From an uncultured Lachnospiraceae bacterium (GTDB lineage: Bacteria > Bacillota > Clostridia > Lachnospirales > Lachnospiraceae): a stretch of DNA of 64,000 nucleotides. The translations under genes were made by a program, and so were the position numbers. Below, one piece after another: positions 8,544 through 18,320 of the stretch. Location of the stretch: the NCBI GenBank assembly GCA_900550475.1, contig URSA01000004.1, positions 1 to 64,000 on the forward strand, written 5' to 3'. Positions within the stretch are counted from its first letter, which is position 1; every line of letters starts with the position of its first letter. The notes beneath the pieces were generated by a model. The model saw only the letters and a list, made by a program, of their open reading frames with translations. It did no database searches and had not been told where the DNA came from.

Positions 8544-8591
8544 TAAAAAAACACAGATAGAAAATAGCAGAGAGAAAAGAGAGGAAAGAAT

Positions 8592-9470
8592 ATGCGTTTT
8601 TTGAAGGATATGTGTAAAGGAGCAGTGATTGGAATTGCCAACGTGATTCCCGGTGTCAGCGGAGGAACGATGGCAGTTTCTATGGGAATTTACGATAAAC
8701 TCATTCATTGCATCACCCATTTGTTTAAGGAGTTCAAGAAGAGCATTCTTTTCCTGCTTCCCATTATTTTAGGGGGGGCGATCGCCATTGTGGCAGGCTC
8801 CTTCGGACTGGAATTTTTGTTTGCAAAGTACCCTGTTCCCACAAATCTTCTGTTCGTGGGACTGATTCTGGGCGGTCTGCCCGCAGTGACAAAGAAAGTA
8901 AAAGGAAACAAATTCAAGGTTGGTCACGGGATCGCATTCCTTTTGTTCTTTGGTCTGGTTGTGGCGATGGCGGCACTGGGAGATACGGAGGGAAGCGCAG
9001 CGGATTTGAGCTTCAATGTGCTGAATGTCTGCAAGCTTTTTCTGGTGGGCATGATCGCGTCGGCAACCATGGTAATCCCCGGTGTCAGCGGCTCCATGGT
9101 GCTGCTTCTGATCGGTTACTACCATCCCATTCTTGCGCACATTAACGAGTTTTTCCGTGCGCTCGCGGACTTCAACATATCCGGCATGCTGCATGAGTGC
9201 GGTATTCTGGTACCGTTCGGACTGGGTGTGCTGGTGGGCATTTTTGCCATTGCCAAGCTCATTGAAGTTATCTTTGAAAAATTCCCGCTCTATGCGTTCT
9301 GGGCGATTATCGGTCTGATTCTGGCATCACCCTTTGCCATTGTGCTGATGAATCTCGGCAGCTTTGCGGCAGTCGGTGCCATGAGCATCATGAGCATTGT
9401 GCTTACGGTTCTTGTGAGCATCATTACTTTTGCCGCCGGCTTTGTGATCGCCATGAAACTCGGAGAATAG
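8592..9470 (+). CDS. DUF368 undecaprenyl-phosphate transporter (PopT-like)
   Basis: A 292-residue integral membrane protein with about eight hydrophobic segments. It carries two related internal motifs, NVIPGVSGGTMAVSMGIYDKL near the start and MVIPGVSGSMVLLLIGYY in the middle, the internally duplicated signature of DUF368. Members of this family (PopT) recycle the C55 lipid carrier across the membrane for cell-wall synthesis; that function is family knowledge. It starts 49 nt after hisC and ends just before the methyltransferase, so the genes may be co-transcribed without sharing a pathway. Confidence 0.85.
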   Translation: MRFLKDMCKGAVIGIANVIPGVSGGTMAVSMGIYDKLIHCITHLFKEFKKSILFLLPIILGGAIAIVAGSFGLEFLFAKYPVPTNLLFVGLILGGLPAVTKKVKGNKFKVGHGIAFLLFFGLVVAMAALGDTEGSAADLSFNVLNVCKLFLVGMIASATMVIPGVSGSMVLLLIGYYHPILAHINEFFRALADFNISGMLHECGILVPFGLGVLVGIFAIAKLIEVIFEKFPLYAFWAIIGLILASPFAIVLMNLGSFAAVGAMSIMSIVLTVLVSIITFAAGFVIAMKLGE

Positions 9471-9507
9471 AGTGCAGGGCACGGAGTGCGGAGCGGAGGG
9501 ATATTCG

Positions 9508-10308
9508 GTGGAAGCATATACGGATTTTGCATATGTGTATGACACATTCATGGACGAGACGCCCTATGAAGAATGGTGTCGGTTTCTTTTGGATATGATA
9601 GAAAAGTATGGGATTTCAAAGCCGGAGAGATCAGAGGATCTGCTTCAGTCGGAGAAAAATCTTGTGCTGGATTTAGGGTGCGGAACCGGCACCCTGACAG
9701 AGATGCTTGCCGATGCGGGATACGATATGATCGGTGTGGACAACTCTGCGGACATGCTGGAGATTGCCATGGAAAAGCGGGAGCGCTCGGGGCATGAGAT
9801 CCTGTATTTGCAGCAGGATATGCGGGAGCTTGCGCTTTACAGTACCATCGGTACGGTAATCAGTGTGTGTGATTCGCTCAACTATCTTTTGGCGGAAAAG
9901 GATTTGGAGACCGTGTTCCGGCTGGTGGAAAACTATCTTTTTCCCGGCGGCATTTTTATCTTTGATTTTAATACGGTATACAAATATGCGGAAGTAATCG
10001 GGGATACGACGATTGCGGAGAATCGTGAGGAGTGCAGTTTTATCTGGGAAAACTATTATCACGAGGAGGAACAGATCAACGAATACGAAGTCACGGTGTT
10101 TGTAAAGGAGCGGGAGGATCGCTACCGGAAATTTGCGGAGACGCACTACCAGAGAGGATATTCCGTGGAACAGATGGAGCGGCTGGTGAGAAACGCCGGG
10201 TTGGATGTGGTGTTGCTTCTGGATGCGGACACGCATGAGCCGGTGACGGCAGAAAGCGAGCGCGTGTACGTGGTGGCAAGAAAAGTACGCCTAAATGGTG
10301 AGTCCTGA
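9508..10308 (+). CDS. Class I SAM-dependent methyltransferase
   Basis: A 266-residue cytoplasmic protein. I take the GTG at 9508 as the start because GGAGGG lies seven bases upstream; the earlier in-frame GTG at 9472 has none. The SAM-binding motif LVLDLGCGTGTLTEMLADAG, the acidic end of strand 2 (MIGVDNSADML) and FIFDFNT are clear. The C-terminal half has beta strands typical of this small-molecule methyltransferase group. The acceptor is unknown. It precedes hslO by 20 nt. Confidence 0.8.
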   Translation: MEAYTDFAYVYDTFMDETPYEEWCRFLLDMIEKYGISKPERSEDLLQSEKNLVLDLGCGTGTLTEMLADAGYDMIGVDNSADMLEIAMEKRERSGHEILYLQQDMRELALYSTIGTVISVCDSLNYLLAEKDLETVFRLVENYLFPGGIFIFDFNTVYKYAEVIGDTTIAENREECSFIWENYYHEEEQINEYEVTVFVKEREDRYRKFAETHYQRGYSVEQMERLVRNAGLDVVLLLDADTHEPVTAESERVYVVARKVRLNGES

Positions 10309-10328
10309 GTATAGGAAGAGAAGGTACG

Positions 10329-11258
10329 GTGCGGGACGGAATGGAGAACAGCATGGAAAATAGCGTAGACAACGGTATGGAAGATTATCTGGTAAGAGCG
10401 ACGGCGGCGAACGCGCAGATCCGCGCATTTGCCTGCACAACCAAAACGATAGCGGAGACGGCGCGGACGGCGCACAATACAAGTCCCGTGGTGACGGCTG
10501 CACTGGGCAGGCTGCTGACGGCGGGCTGCATGATGGGCTCCATGCTAAAGGGAGAGAACGATCTGCTCACCTTGCAGATAAGCGGCGACGGCCCCATGGG
10601 CGGAATGACTGTGACGGCGGATGCCAAGGGAGATGTGAAGGGGTATGCCAACGAGCCCCGGGTCGTGCTTCCGGCAAACAGCGTAGGCAAACTGGATGTG
10701 GGTGGCGCTGTGGGAAGAGGCTTTCTGAATGTCATCAAAGACATGGGATTAAAGGAGCCTTATGTGGGGCAGACTGCGCTTCAGACAGGAGAAATAGCGG
10801 AGGATCTGACCTATTATTTTGCGACCTCGGAGCAGATTCCTTCCTCCGTAGGACTGGGTGTGCTGATGAACCGCGACAATACGGTGCGTCAGGCGGGCGG
10901 ATTTATTATCCAGCTGATGCCCTTTGCGGAGGAGGAAATCATAGCAAGGCTGGAGGAAAATCTGGGGAAGGTTAATTCCGTGACGGCTCTTTTGGATGGG
11001 GGAAATTCTCCCGAACAGATTCTTGCGATCCTGCTTGAAGGGCTTGAGCCTGAAATTACGGAAAAATCACCGGTTCGCTTCCGGTGCAACTGCAGCAAGG
11101 AACGTGTGGAGAAGGCATTGATCAGTATCGGAAGAAAGCAGCTTCAGGAGATGATCGATGAGGGAGAGGAAATCGAGGTCAATTGTCATTTCTGCAACAA
11201 GAACTATACATTCTCAGTGGATGAATTGAAGACAATACAGAGGAAAGGAAAAGCATGA
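10329..11258 (+). CDS. hslO: Redox-regulated chaperone Hsp33
   Basis: A 309-residue cytoplasmic holdase chaperone activated by oxidation. The N-terminal domain begins MEDYLVRATAANAQIRAF and the zinc/redox switch at the C-terminus has the four expected cysteines as CxC (FRCNCSKERV) and CxxC (CHFCNKNY). The start is uncertain: I use the GTG after AGGAAGAGAAGG, but ATG codons at 10341 and 10377 are possible and the family usually starts near the last. It overlaps nadE by 4 bp, which suggests coupled translation. Confidence 0.92.
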   Translation: MRDGMENSMENSVDNGMEDYLVRATAANAQIRAFACTTKTIAETARTAHNTSPVVTAALGRLLTAGCMMGSMLKGENDLLTLQISGDGPMGGMTVTADAKGDVKGYANEPRVVLPANSVGKLDVGGAVGRGFLNVIKDMGLKEPYVGQTALQTGEIAEDLTYYFATSEQIPSSVGLGVLMNRDNTVRQAGGFIIQLMPFAEEEIIARLEENLGKVNSVTALLDGGNSPEQILAILLEGLEPEITEKSPVRFRCNCSKERVEKALISIGRKQLQEMIDEGEEIEVNCHFCNKNYTFSVDELKTIQRKGKA

Positions 11259-13174
11259 AGCATGGTTTTATAAAGGTTGCCGCAATTACACCTAAGATAA
11301 AGGTCGCTGATCCGGCATATAACGCAGGGCAGATCGGGGACAGACTGGCGGAGGCTTACGCGAAGGGAGCCGGTGTCATAGTCTTTCCGGAGCTGTGTCT
11401 GACGGGATATACCTGCTGCGATCTTTTTTTACAGGAACTGCTTCTGGAGGAGTCCATGAGGCAGCTTGCCGTTCTGACAGAGGGGACAAGGGGACATGAG
11501 GCGCTGGTTTTTGTGGGAATTCCCTTTGAGTGGAAGGGAAAGCTCTACAATGCGGCGGCGGTGATGCAGGACGGAAAGCTGCTGGGAATCGTGCCAAAGA
11601 CGCATATCCCGACCTATGCGGAATTTTATGAGGGGCGGTATTTTACGCCGGGGCAGAAGGAAGTTTCCTATGTGGATGTGAATGGGGCGAGTGTTCCCTT
11701 CGGCAGCCGCCTTCTGTTTTCGGTGGAGGCGATCAAGGGGCTTGTGGTCGCCTGTGAGATCTGCGAGGATTTCTGGGTGCCAAAGCCGCCTGCCACCGAC
11801 CACGCGCTGGCAGGCGCTACGCTGATCGTCAACCTTTCCGCCTCCAACGAGACAGTGGGAAAGGATGTATACCGGGAAATGCTGGTAAAATCCGAGAGCG
11901 CAAGACTGCTTGCAGGATATGTATATGTCAGTTCGGGCGAGGGAGAGTCCACGCAGGATCTGGTTTTCGGCGGGCATAACATCATTGCCGAAAACGGCAC
12001 GGTGCTGGCGCAGGCAAAGCGGTTTGCGGGGGAGAGCGTCTACGGTGACATCGATATCCACCGTCTGCGGCAGGAGCGCAGGAGAATGTCCACATTTTCA
12101 GACGGATGGAATGAGGACGAAGCGGCTTACACGGTGGTTCCGGTTTCTATGACATGCAAAGAGACTGTACTGGAGAGAAATTACCCCGCCATGCCGTTTG
12201 TACCTGCGGAGCAGACAGAGCGCGAAAAGCGGTGTGAGGAGATTCTGTCCATTCAGGCATATGGGCTTAAAAAACGATATGTGCATACCGGCTCGCAAAA
12301 GGCGGTTATCGGCATCTCCGGCGGACTGGATTCCACGCTGGCGCTGTTGGTGACGGCGCGGACTTTTGACATGCTGGGGCTGGACAGGAAGGGAATATAT
12401 GCGCTTACCATGCCCGGCTTCGGCACGACCGGGCGCACCCATGAAAATGCGTGCCGTCTTGCAAGGATTCTGGGATGTACCCTGTTGGAAATTCCCATCG
12501 AAGATGCGGTGCGCGTGCACTTTCGGGATATCGGGCAGGCACTGGAACAGCAGGATGTGACCTATGAAAACAGTCAGGCAAGAGAGAGAACCCAGATCCT
12601 GATGGATGTGGCAAACAAGGAGAACGGGCTTGTGATCGGAACCGGGGATATGTCTGAGCTGGCGCTTGGTTTTGCCACCTATAACGGCGACCACATGTCC
12701 ATGTACGGGGTCAACGCGGGGGTTCCCAAAACGCTGGTGAGACATCTGGTGCGCTACTATGCGGACACCTGTGAGAATGCGGATCTGACGGAGGTATTGT
12801 CCGATGTGCTGGACACGCCGGTAAGTCCGGAGCTTCTTCCGCCGAAGGATGGTGAGATTTCCCAGAGGACGGAGGATCTGGTGGGGCCCTACGCGCTCCA
12901 TGATTTTTTCCTGTACTATATGCTGCGCTGCGGATTCCCGCCCGACAAGATTTTTCGGATTGCAAAGCAGTCATTCAAGGGACAGTATACGGAGGAAGAG
13001 ATCAAGAAATGGCTGCGGATGTTTTACCGCAGATTCTTTGCACAGCAGTTCAAGCGTTCCTGCCTGCCGGACGGGCCCAAGGTGGGAAGCGTGGCGCTGT
13101 CTCCAAGAGGAGATCTGCGTATGCCGTCGGATGCCTGCGCTGCGCTCTGGCTTGCACAGGCAGATGCGTTGTAG
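11255..13174 (+). CDS. nadE: Glutamine-dependent NAD+ synthetase
   Basis: A 639-residue two-domain enzyme that amidates nicotinate-adenine dinucleotide to NAD+. The N-terminal third is a nitrilase-type glutaminase (VIVFPELCLTGYTC, PKTHIPTYAEFYEGRYF, and the nucleophile Cys in VACEICEDFW). The C-terminal half is the ATP-pyrophosphatase synthetase with GISGGLDSTLALL. Length is as expected for the glutamine-using form. The start codon overlaps the hslO stop. It is followed convergently by an AraC-type gene with only a 3-nt gap. Confidence 0.95.
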   Translation: MKHGFIKVAAITPKIKVADPAYNAGQIGDRLAEAYAKGAGVIVFPELCLTGYTCCDLFLQELLLEESMRQLAVLTEGTRGHEALVFVGIPFEWKGKLYNAAAVMQDGKLLGIVPKTHIPTYAEFYEGRYFTPGQKEVSYVDVNGASVPFGSRLLFSVEAIKGLVVACEICEDFWVPKPPATDHALAGATLIVNLSASNETVGKDVYREMLVKSESARLLAGYVYVSSGEGESTQDLVFGGHNIIAENGTVLAQAKRFAGESVYGDIDIHRLRQERRRMSTFSDGWNEDEAAYTVVPVSMTCKETVLERNYPAMPFVPAEQTEREKRCEEILSIQAYGLKKRYVHTGSQKAVIGISGGLDSTLALLVTARTFDMLGLDRKGIYALTMPGFGTTGRTHENACRLARILGCTLLEIPIEDAVRVHFRDIGQALEQQDVTYENSQARERTQILMDVANKENGLVIGTGDMSELALGFATYNGDHMSMYGVNAGVPKTLVRHLVRYYADTCENADLTEVLSDVLDTPVSPELLPPKDGEISQRTEDLVGPYALHDFFLYYMLRCGFPPDKIFRIAKQSFKGQYTEEEIKKWLRMFYRRFFAQQFKRSCLPDGPKVGSVALSPRGDLRMPSDACAALWLAQADAL

Positions 13175-13177
13175 GGG

Positions 13178-14041
13178 TCAGCAGCTTCGGCGGTAATCCC
13201 GGGGCGAACGGCCGGTGAGGGATTTGAATAGGTGGTTGAAGTTGGAGAGCGAACCGAAGCCGCACTCCTCCGAGATATCGAGAATGCTCTTCTCGGAGGA
13301 GGTGAGCAGCTCCTTGGCGGCAAGAATCCGCCGGTTGATCAGAAAATTGATCGGAGAGCTGCCCGTGAAGGTCTTGAAGGTGCTGCAAAGGTACGGTACG
13401 CTGAGGGAAAAATGCTCCGCCAGTGTACCGAGGCTGACAGGCTCCCCATAGTGGGCGTCTAAGTAGGTGATGATGTCGCGCACCTTCTCCGTGGCGCTGC
13501 CGCTCAAGTTTTCCTTGGGATCGGTTTTATTTCCTGTAAAATAATGGCGCACGATCAGCGCCATAAACTCCAAGAGCAGCGATTTTATCATAAGATCGTA
13601 GGCGTTTTGACGGGTAGTATACTCTTTTTCCATTTCGGACAACAAGTCTGTAAGCCGTCCCGAAACGGCGGTGTCTTTTTCTATTTTGTTGCAAAAATGT
13701 TCTGTGCGCTCGTAAAAGGGACGCAGAAACTCATAGTCGAAGGGATTGGCATATCCGCTGTTCAGAAATTCCGGTGCAAACATAAAAACCTGCATAATAA
13801 GATCCCGGTCATCATGGCAGAGATGAATCTCATCATTTCCGATCAGAAAGATATCTCCGCCTGAAAAGGGATATTCCGTTCCGTTGATCAGGTAGTTTCC
13901 CGTCCCCTGTCTGATATAGCAGATTTCCAGCTCCTTATGCCAGTGGAGCGCAGTATAATCGTCACTTACACCGTAGCTGATGCTGCACTCAAACGGGAAA
14001 TGCCGTTCTTCCACAAGTGTAGGTTTTCTGCTTTTTTTCAT
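13178..14041 (-). CDS. AraC-family transcriptional regulator
   Basis: A 287-residue regulator. The start at 14041 follows GGGAGAAGGAT; a longer frame lacks a site. The N-terminal 150 residues are a cupin sensor (ALHWHKELEICYIRQGTGNYLINGTEYPF, GDIFLIGNDEIH) and the last 100 carry two helix-turn-helix motifs, ending with the family signature GFGSLSNFNHLFKSLTGRSPRDYR. It is divergent from the GH20-nagB-nagA operon and probably controls it in response to a sugar; that link is inferred from position. Confidence 0.88.
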   Translation of the reverse strand: MKKSRKPTLVEERHFPFECSISYGVSDDYTALHWHKELEICYIRQGTGNYLINGTEYPFSGGDIFLIGNDEIHLCHDDRDLIMQVFMFAPEFLNSGYANPFDYEFLRPFYERTEHFCNKIEKDTAVSGRLTDLLSEMEKEYTTRQNAYDLMIKSLLLEFMALIVRHYFTGNKTDPKENLSGSATEKVRDIITYLDAHYGEPVSLGTLAEHFSLSVPYLCSTFKTFTGSSPINFLINRRILAAKELLTSSEKSILDISEECGFGSLSNFNHLFKSLTGRSPRDYRRSC

Positions 14042-14245
14042 ATCCTTCTCCCTTTTTGCGGTGCGTGCCAAACTCTTTCCGATTCTCATTCCAGTATATC
14101 ATGGCAAAATCAAAACACCAACAAAAATCATAAGATACCGCAAGTTATTACAAATAAACAGGTGGGACACATGAAAGATCCGTGTTATAACAAAATCAGA
14201 GAACGCAGAGAGAAATAACGGCGCGTTCGGAAACGGGGATGGAGC

Positions 14246-16306
14246 ATGGGAGAAAACAGACATTTCTACAAAGGTTTTATGCTGGATGTGTGCAGACACT
14301 ATATGCCTGTGGAGGACATCAAGAGATTACTTCGGGCGGCGCAGTTCTGCGGGGTGAACAAAATGCACTGGCATCTGGCGGACGACCAGGGTTGGCGTAT
14401 TGAGATAAAAAAATACCCCCGGTTGACGCAGGTCGGCGCTGTGAGAGGGGACTCCTTCTTTGGGGCGGTGTCGGAAACGGAGCATAACTGCGGATTCTAT
14501 ACACAGGAACAGGCGAAGGATATTGTGGCGTATGCACAGGACTGCGGGATCGATGTGATCCCGGAGATCGAGATTCCCGGACATGCCGGCGCCATGCTGG
14601 CGGCTTATCCTGAGTTCGGATGCCGGCGCACGGTGGTTGACAAGGACGATAAGGAGCAGATCATCGAGGAACCATACCGGTATCAGGTGGAGACCGAGGG
14701 AGGCATTTTTCCGCATCTGATCTGTGCGGGAAAGGACGCGTCGGTCGATTTTCTGAAGGATATTCTGGATGAGGTGTCGGAGCTGTTTCCCTATCCGGCT
14801 GTTCATATCGGCGGCGATGAAGCGTTGAAGCAGCATTGGAGACGTTGCCCGGACTGCCGCAGACGCATGCGGGAGAATGGGCTTGCGGCTGAGGAAGAAT
14901 TACAGCGCTGGCTGGTACTGGAGATGGGGGCGTACTTAAAAAGCAAGGGGAAGGACACCATCGTCTATAACGACTCCCTCGCCGGGGGTATGCTGCCGGA
15001 TTACTTTATTGTGCAGCACTGGATGGGAAATCAGAAGGAAACCACGGACTTTATGAAAGCGGGAGGACGGGTGATCTATTCGGATGTGGAGTATTGCTAT
15101 CTTGACTATGCCTATTCCGCCATCGATGTGCGCAACATCTATGAGGCTCCCGTGATCCCCATTTATGCAAAAGGGTGCGAGGAGGGGCTTCTGGGCATAG
15201 AATGTATGCTTTGGACGGAACGGATCACCAACATAGACCGTGCAGCATACCTGCTTTTCCCAAGACTTCCGGCTTTCATGCTGAAATTCCGGGAGAACGA
15301 TAGCAGTCTTACATGGGAAACCTACATTGAGCGGCTGCGTGATTTACAGGAACAGATCGGCGCCCTCGGGCTGCACGGTGCGCCGGAAACGGAGTGGGTG
15401 CTTGATGATGAGGCAGCGGCGCTTGACCGGGAGAGAGATCAGAAATGCCGGACGGCAGGCGGCGCGCAGGAGGCAATCCGGCAGGAGGAAAGACTGCTCT
15501 TGCAGGAAGAACTGGAAAAGCTTTTGACAGAAATTGATATGCCGAGACCTTTTGCGCTGCGTGTTATGGATGAGGCATGGAAGGCTTTGCCTAAGTATTG
15601 CGGCACCTTACCGGAGACAGGGGAGACGGAGGGCGGAGACGGAGCGGCGGAGATGACGGAGCAGCTGCTGACCGCACTGAAAAACCGGGAATCCGGCGCT
15701 TGGAGAGAATTGCCCCGGGAAGTCTGGCTGGATACCATGAAATGTTTTTCCCGTTTTGTGAGGGAATATCGGCGCTCCTACGGCAGATACGGATTTGACC
15801 GGGGATTTTGGACTGTGCGGCAGATAAACGTCAAACTGTTCCGTATCGGTGAGCTGGAGTATGAATGCAGGGAGGCAGACGGAAAAAAGGAAGTCGATAT
15901 TCACATCCCCTCGGATGCACAGTTGCGAACAGAAGAACTGCGGGCGTCCGTCAAGAAGGCACGCGCCTTTTTGACAGAGTGGTTCCCGGAGTGGGAAGAA
16001 GCGCCCATGATGTGTACCTCATGGCTGCTGTCGCCAAGACTGCGGGAATTGCTGCCGAAGGATTCCAACATTTTAAATTTCCGGAGGGCGTTTGAACTCA
16101 CTGAAATGGACGCCGAGCCGGATGATGTTCTGGAGTGGGTGTTCGGGGTTGCGGCAGGACAGCGGGGGACGGTCAGCCTGGCGGATCTGCCGGAAGGGAC
16201 TACCCTGCAGAAAAATATGAAGGCATTTTTGGCAGACGGCGGCAAGGTCGGCGTCGCCACGGGAAGATTGACCGATGTCACGGAATGGAGAGGGAACACA
16301 AAATGA
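14246..16306 (+). CDS. GH20 beta-N-acetylhexosaminidase
   Basis: A 686-residue glycoside hydrolase with no signal peptide, so cytoplasmic. The family 20 barrel starts almost at once (FMLDVCRHYMPVEDIKRLLR, MHWHLADDQGWRIEIKKYP), and the catalytic Asp-Glu pair is in HIGGDEALKQHW (about D191/E192). The usual N-terminal small domain is missing, and about 270 extra helical residues follow the barrel. It would release N-acetylhexosamines from imported oligosaccharides, feeding nagA and nagB, which follow with 4-bp overlaps. The natural glycan is unknown (mucin, chitin-type or milk oligosaccharides are possible). Confidence 0.9.
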   Translation: MGENRHFYKGFMLDVCRHYMPVEDIKRLLRAAQFCGVNKMHWHLADDQGWRIEIKKYPRLTQVGAVRGDSFFGAVSETEHNCGFYTQEQAKDIVAYAQDCGIDVIPEIEIPGHAGAMLAAYPEFGCRRTVVDKDDKEQIIEEPYRYQVETEGGIFPHLICAGKDASVDFLKDILDEVSELFPYPAVHIGGDEALKQHWRRCPDCRRRMRENGLAAEEELQRWLVLEMGAYLKSKGKDTIVYNDSLAGGMLPDYFIVQHWMGNQKETTDFMKAGGRVIYSDVEYCYLDYAYSAIDVRNIYEAPVIPIYAKGCEEGLLGIECMLWTERITNIDRAAYLLFPRLPAFMLKFRENDSSLTWETYIERLRDLQEQIGALGLHGAPETEWVLDDEAAALDRERDQKCRTAGGAQEAIRQEERLLLQEELEKLLTEIDMPRPFALRVMDEAWKALPKYCGTLPETGETEGGDGAAEMTEQLLTALKNRESGAWRELPREVWLDTMKCFSRFVREYRRSYGRYGFDRGFWTVRQINVKLFRIGELEYECREADGKKEVDIHIPSDAQLRTEELRASVKKARAFLTEWFPEWEEAPMMCTSWLLSPRLRELLPKDSNILNFRRAFELTEMDAEPDDVLEWVFGVAAGQRGTVSLADLPEGTTLQKNMKAFLADGGKVGVATGRLTDVTEWRGNTK

Positions 16307-17034
16307 AGCTGATTTGCGCAAAGGATTATGAGGAAATGAGCAGAAAGGCGGCGAATCTGATCGCTGCACAGATTTTGATGAAGCCGGACTGTGTGCTGGG
16401 GCTTGCCACGGGGTCTACGCCCATCGGTATCTATAAGCGGCTGGTGGAGCAATTTGAGGCAGGGGATCTGGATTTTTCCCGGGTGACGACGGTAAATCTG
16501 GATGAATATTGCGGACTTGCCAAGGACGATCCGCAAAGCTATCATTATTTTATGCAGGAAAAATTGTTTTCCAAGGTAAATATCGATCCCGAAAGAATAT
16601 ATATTCCGGACGGAACGGACCGGGATGCGGAACGTGCCTGCGGCCAATACGATGAAATGATTTGCCGGATGGGCGGAATCGACCTGCAGCTTTTGGGGCT
16701 TGGGCATAACGGACATATCGGGTTCAACGAGCCGGGGGATGTGTTTGAACCACAGACCCATCCGGTGCAGTTGTCGGAAAACACCATGGAGGTAAACCGG
16801 CGCTTTTTTAAAGAGGGGGAATGCATGCCCACGCAGGCATACACCATGGGGATTCGCTCTATTATGCAAGCCCGAAAGATCATTGTTGCGGTAAGCGGTG
16901 CGGACAAAGCAGAGATCCTTCATTCGGTGATATGCGGAAAGATTACGCCGGAAGTGCCGGCATCCATATTGCAGCTGCACCGGGATGTGACCGTTGTGGC
17001 GGATGAGGCGGCTGCGGAAAGGTTATCGTTATGA
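16303..17034 (+). CDS. nagB: Glucosamine-6-phosphate deaminase
   Basis: A 243-residue enzyme converting glucosamine-6-phosphate to fructose-6-phosphate and ammonia. The ATG at 16303 forms an ATGA overlap with the upstream stop and begins the normal family start MKLICAKDYEEMSRKAA. Family motifs seen are LGLATGSTPIGIYKRL, TVNLDEYCGL and LLGLGHNGHIGFNEPG. It lies between GH20 and nagA with coupled starts, forming a complete route from N-acetylglucosamine-6-phosphate to glycolysis. Confidence 0.96.
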   Translation: MKLICAKDYEEMSRKAANLIAAQILMKPDCVLGLATGSTPIGIYKRLVEQFEAGDLDFSRVTTVNLDEYCGLAKDDPQSYHYFMQEKLFSKVNIDPERIYIPDGTDRDAERACGQYDEMICRMGGIDLQLLGLGHNGHIGFNEPGDVFEPQTHPVQLSENTMEVNRRFFKEGECMPTQAYTMGIRSIMQARKIIVAVSGADKAEILHSVICGKITPEVPASILQLHRDVTVVADEAAAERLSL

Positions 17035-18206
17035 TTGTAAAACATGCGGAAGTTTATGGGGCGGACGGTAAATTTCACATGGGGGATGTGGGCATCCGGG
17101 ACGGTGTATTTATAAAGGCAGATGAGGCGGACGGGGCTGTGTACGACGGCGCCGGCTGCTATGCGGTTCCCGGGCTGATCGATCTGCATTTTCACGGCGC
17201 AATGGGGTATGATGTGTGCGATGCTACCGCCGAGGCATACAAGGAGATTGCAAGGTACGAGGCTTCGGTGGGTGTCACCGGCATCTGCCCGGCCACGCTG
17301 ACCCTGCCGGTGGAGGTGCTGGAGGAGGTTCTTAAACTGGGCGCGGCATATGCGAGGGAGCATGGGGAAAGGGAGAGCGTTTCAGGCAAGGATGAGACAA
17401 TTTCCGCAGATCTGGTGGGCTTTAATATGGAAGGCCCGTTTATCAGCCATAAGAAGAAGGGCGCCCAGAACGAAAAATACATTATTCCCTGTGATGAGGA
17501 AGTGTTCAGACGCTTTTACACAGCCTCGGAGGGATTGTTGAAATTTGTGGGGCTTGCACCGGAGGAAAATCCCGGCTTTGCAGATTTTATCCGCGCGGTG
17601 AAGGGAATGGCAAAGGTGTCGCTTGCACACACGAACGCGGACTATGATACCGCGATGCGCGCTTTTCATGCCGGGGCAAGCCATGTGGTGCATCTGTATG
17701 ATGCCATGACGCCTTTTACACATCGGGAGCCGGGCATACTGGGAGCGGCAGCGGACAGCGAGGGCGTGACGGCTGAGCTGATCTGCGACGGTATCCATGT
17801 GCATCCGGCGGCAGTGCGCATGGCATTCAAGCTGCTGGGGAAAGAGAGGATCGTGTTCATCAGTGACAGTCTGCGCTGCACAGGTATGCCGGACGGCATT
17901 TACAAGCTGGGCGGGCAGTCCACCCAAAAGGACGGAAAATATTGCAGGCTGTGTGACAGCGGCAATATTGCCGGCTCTGTTTCAAACCTGTATGACTGCA
18001 TGAAAAATGCGGTGCAGACAATGGACATTCCGCTGGAGGATGCGATTTACTGCGCCACAGCCTCCCCTGCGAAATGCCTTGGTATCTATGACCGGTACGG
18101 CTCCATCGAAAACGGTAAGGTGGGCGATCTTCTGCTGATCGATAAGAAGGATCTGAGCCTGAAAGCCGTGTTCAAGCGGGGAAGGTGTGTATCTGATTTT
18201 ACATGA
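17031..18206 (+). CDS. nagA: N-acetylglucosamine-6-phosphate deacetylase
   Basis: A 391-residue amidohydrolase-fold enzyme. The metal-binding motif GLIDLHFHGAMGYDVCDA is at residues about 48-66, then FNMEGPFISHKKKGAQN, SLAHTNADYDTAM, HLYDAMTPF and FISDSLRCTGMPDG, all in family order. It supplies glucosamine-6-phosphate to NagB. The ATG overlaps the nagB stop by 4 bp, so the three enzymes are translated as an operon. The 110 nt beyond the gene are GC-rich and structured but I see no clean terminator. Confidence 0.96.
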   Translation: MIVKHAEVYGADGKFHMGDVGIRDGVFIKADEADGAVYDGAGCYAVPGLIDLHFHGAMGYDVCDATAEAYKEIARYEASVGVTGICPATLTLPVEVLEEVLKLGAAYAREHGERESVSGKDETISADLVGFNMEGPFISHKKKGAQNEKYIIPCDEEVFRRFYTASEGLLKFVGLAPEENPGFADFIRAVKGMAKVSLAHTNADYDTAMRAFHAGASHVVHLYDAMTPFTHREPGILGAAADSEGVTAELICDGIHVHPAAVRMAFKLLGKERIVFISDSLRCTGMPDGIYKLGGQSTQKDGKYCRLCDSGNIAGSVSNLYDCMKNAVQTMDIPLEDAIYCATASPAKCLGIYDRYGSIENGKVGDLLLIDKKDLSLKAVFKRGRCVSDFT

Positions 18207-18320
18207 AGAAAGTTGACGAGGCTTAGACATTGTGAGCCCGGGCAGGACCGCACTGCGGCGGAGAAGTAGCATGTCGCAAAAGCGGCCCGCCGCAGGCGTC
18301 TGCCGGTCTGAAATTTGAGA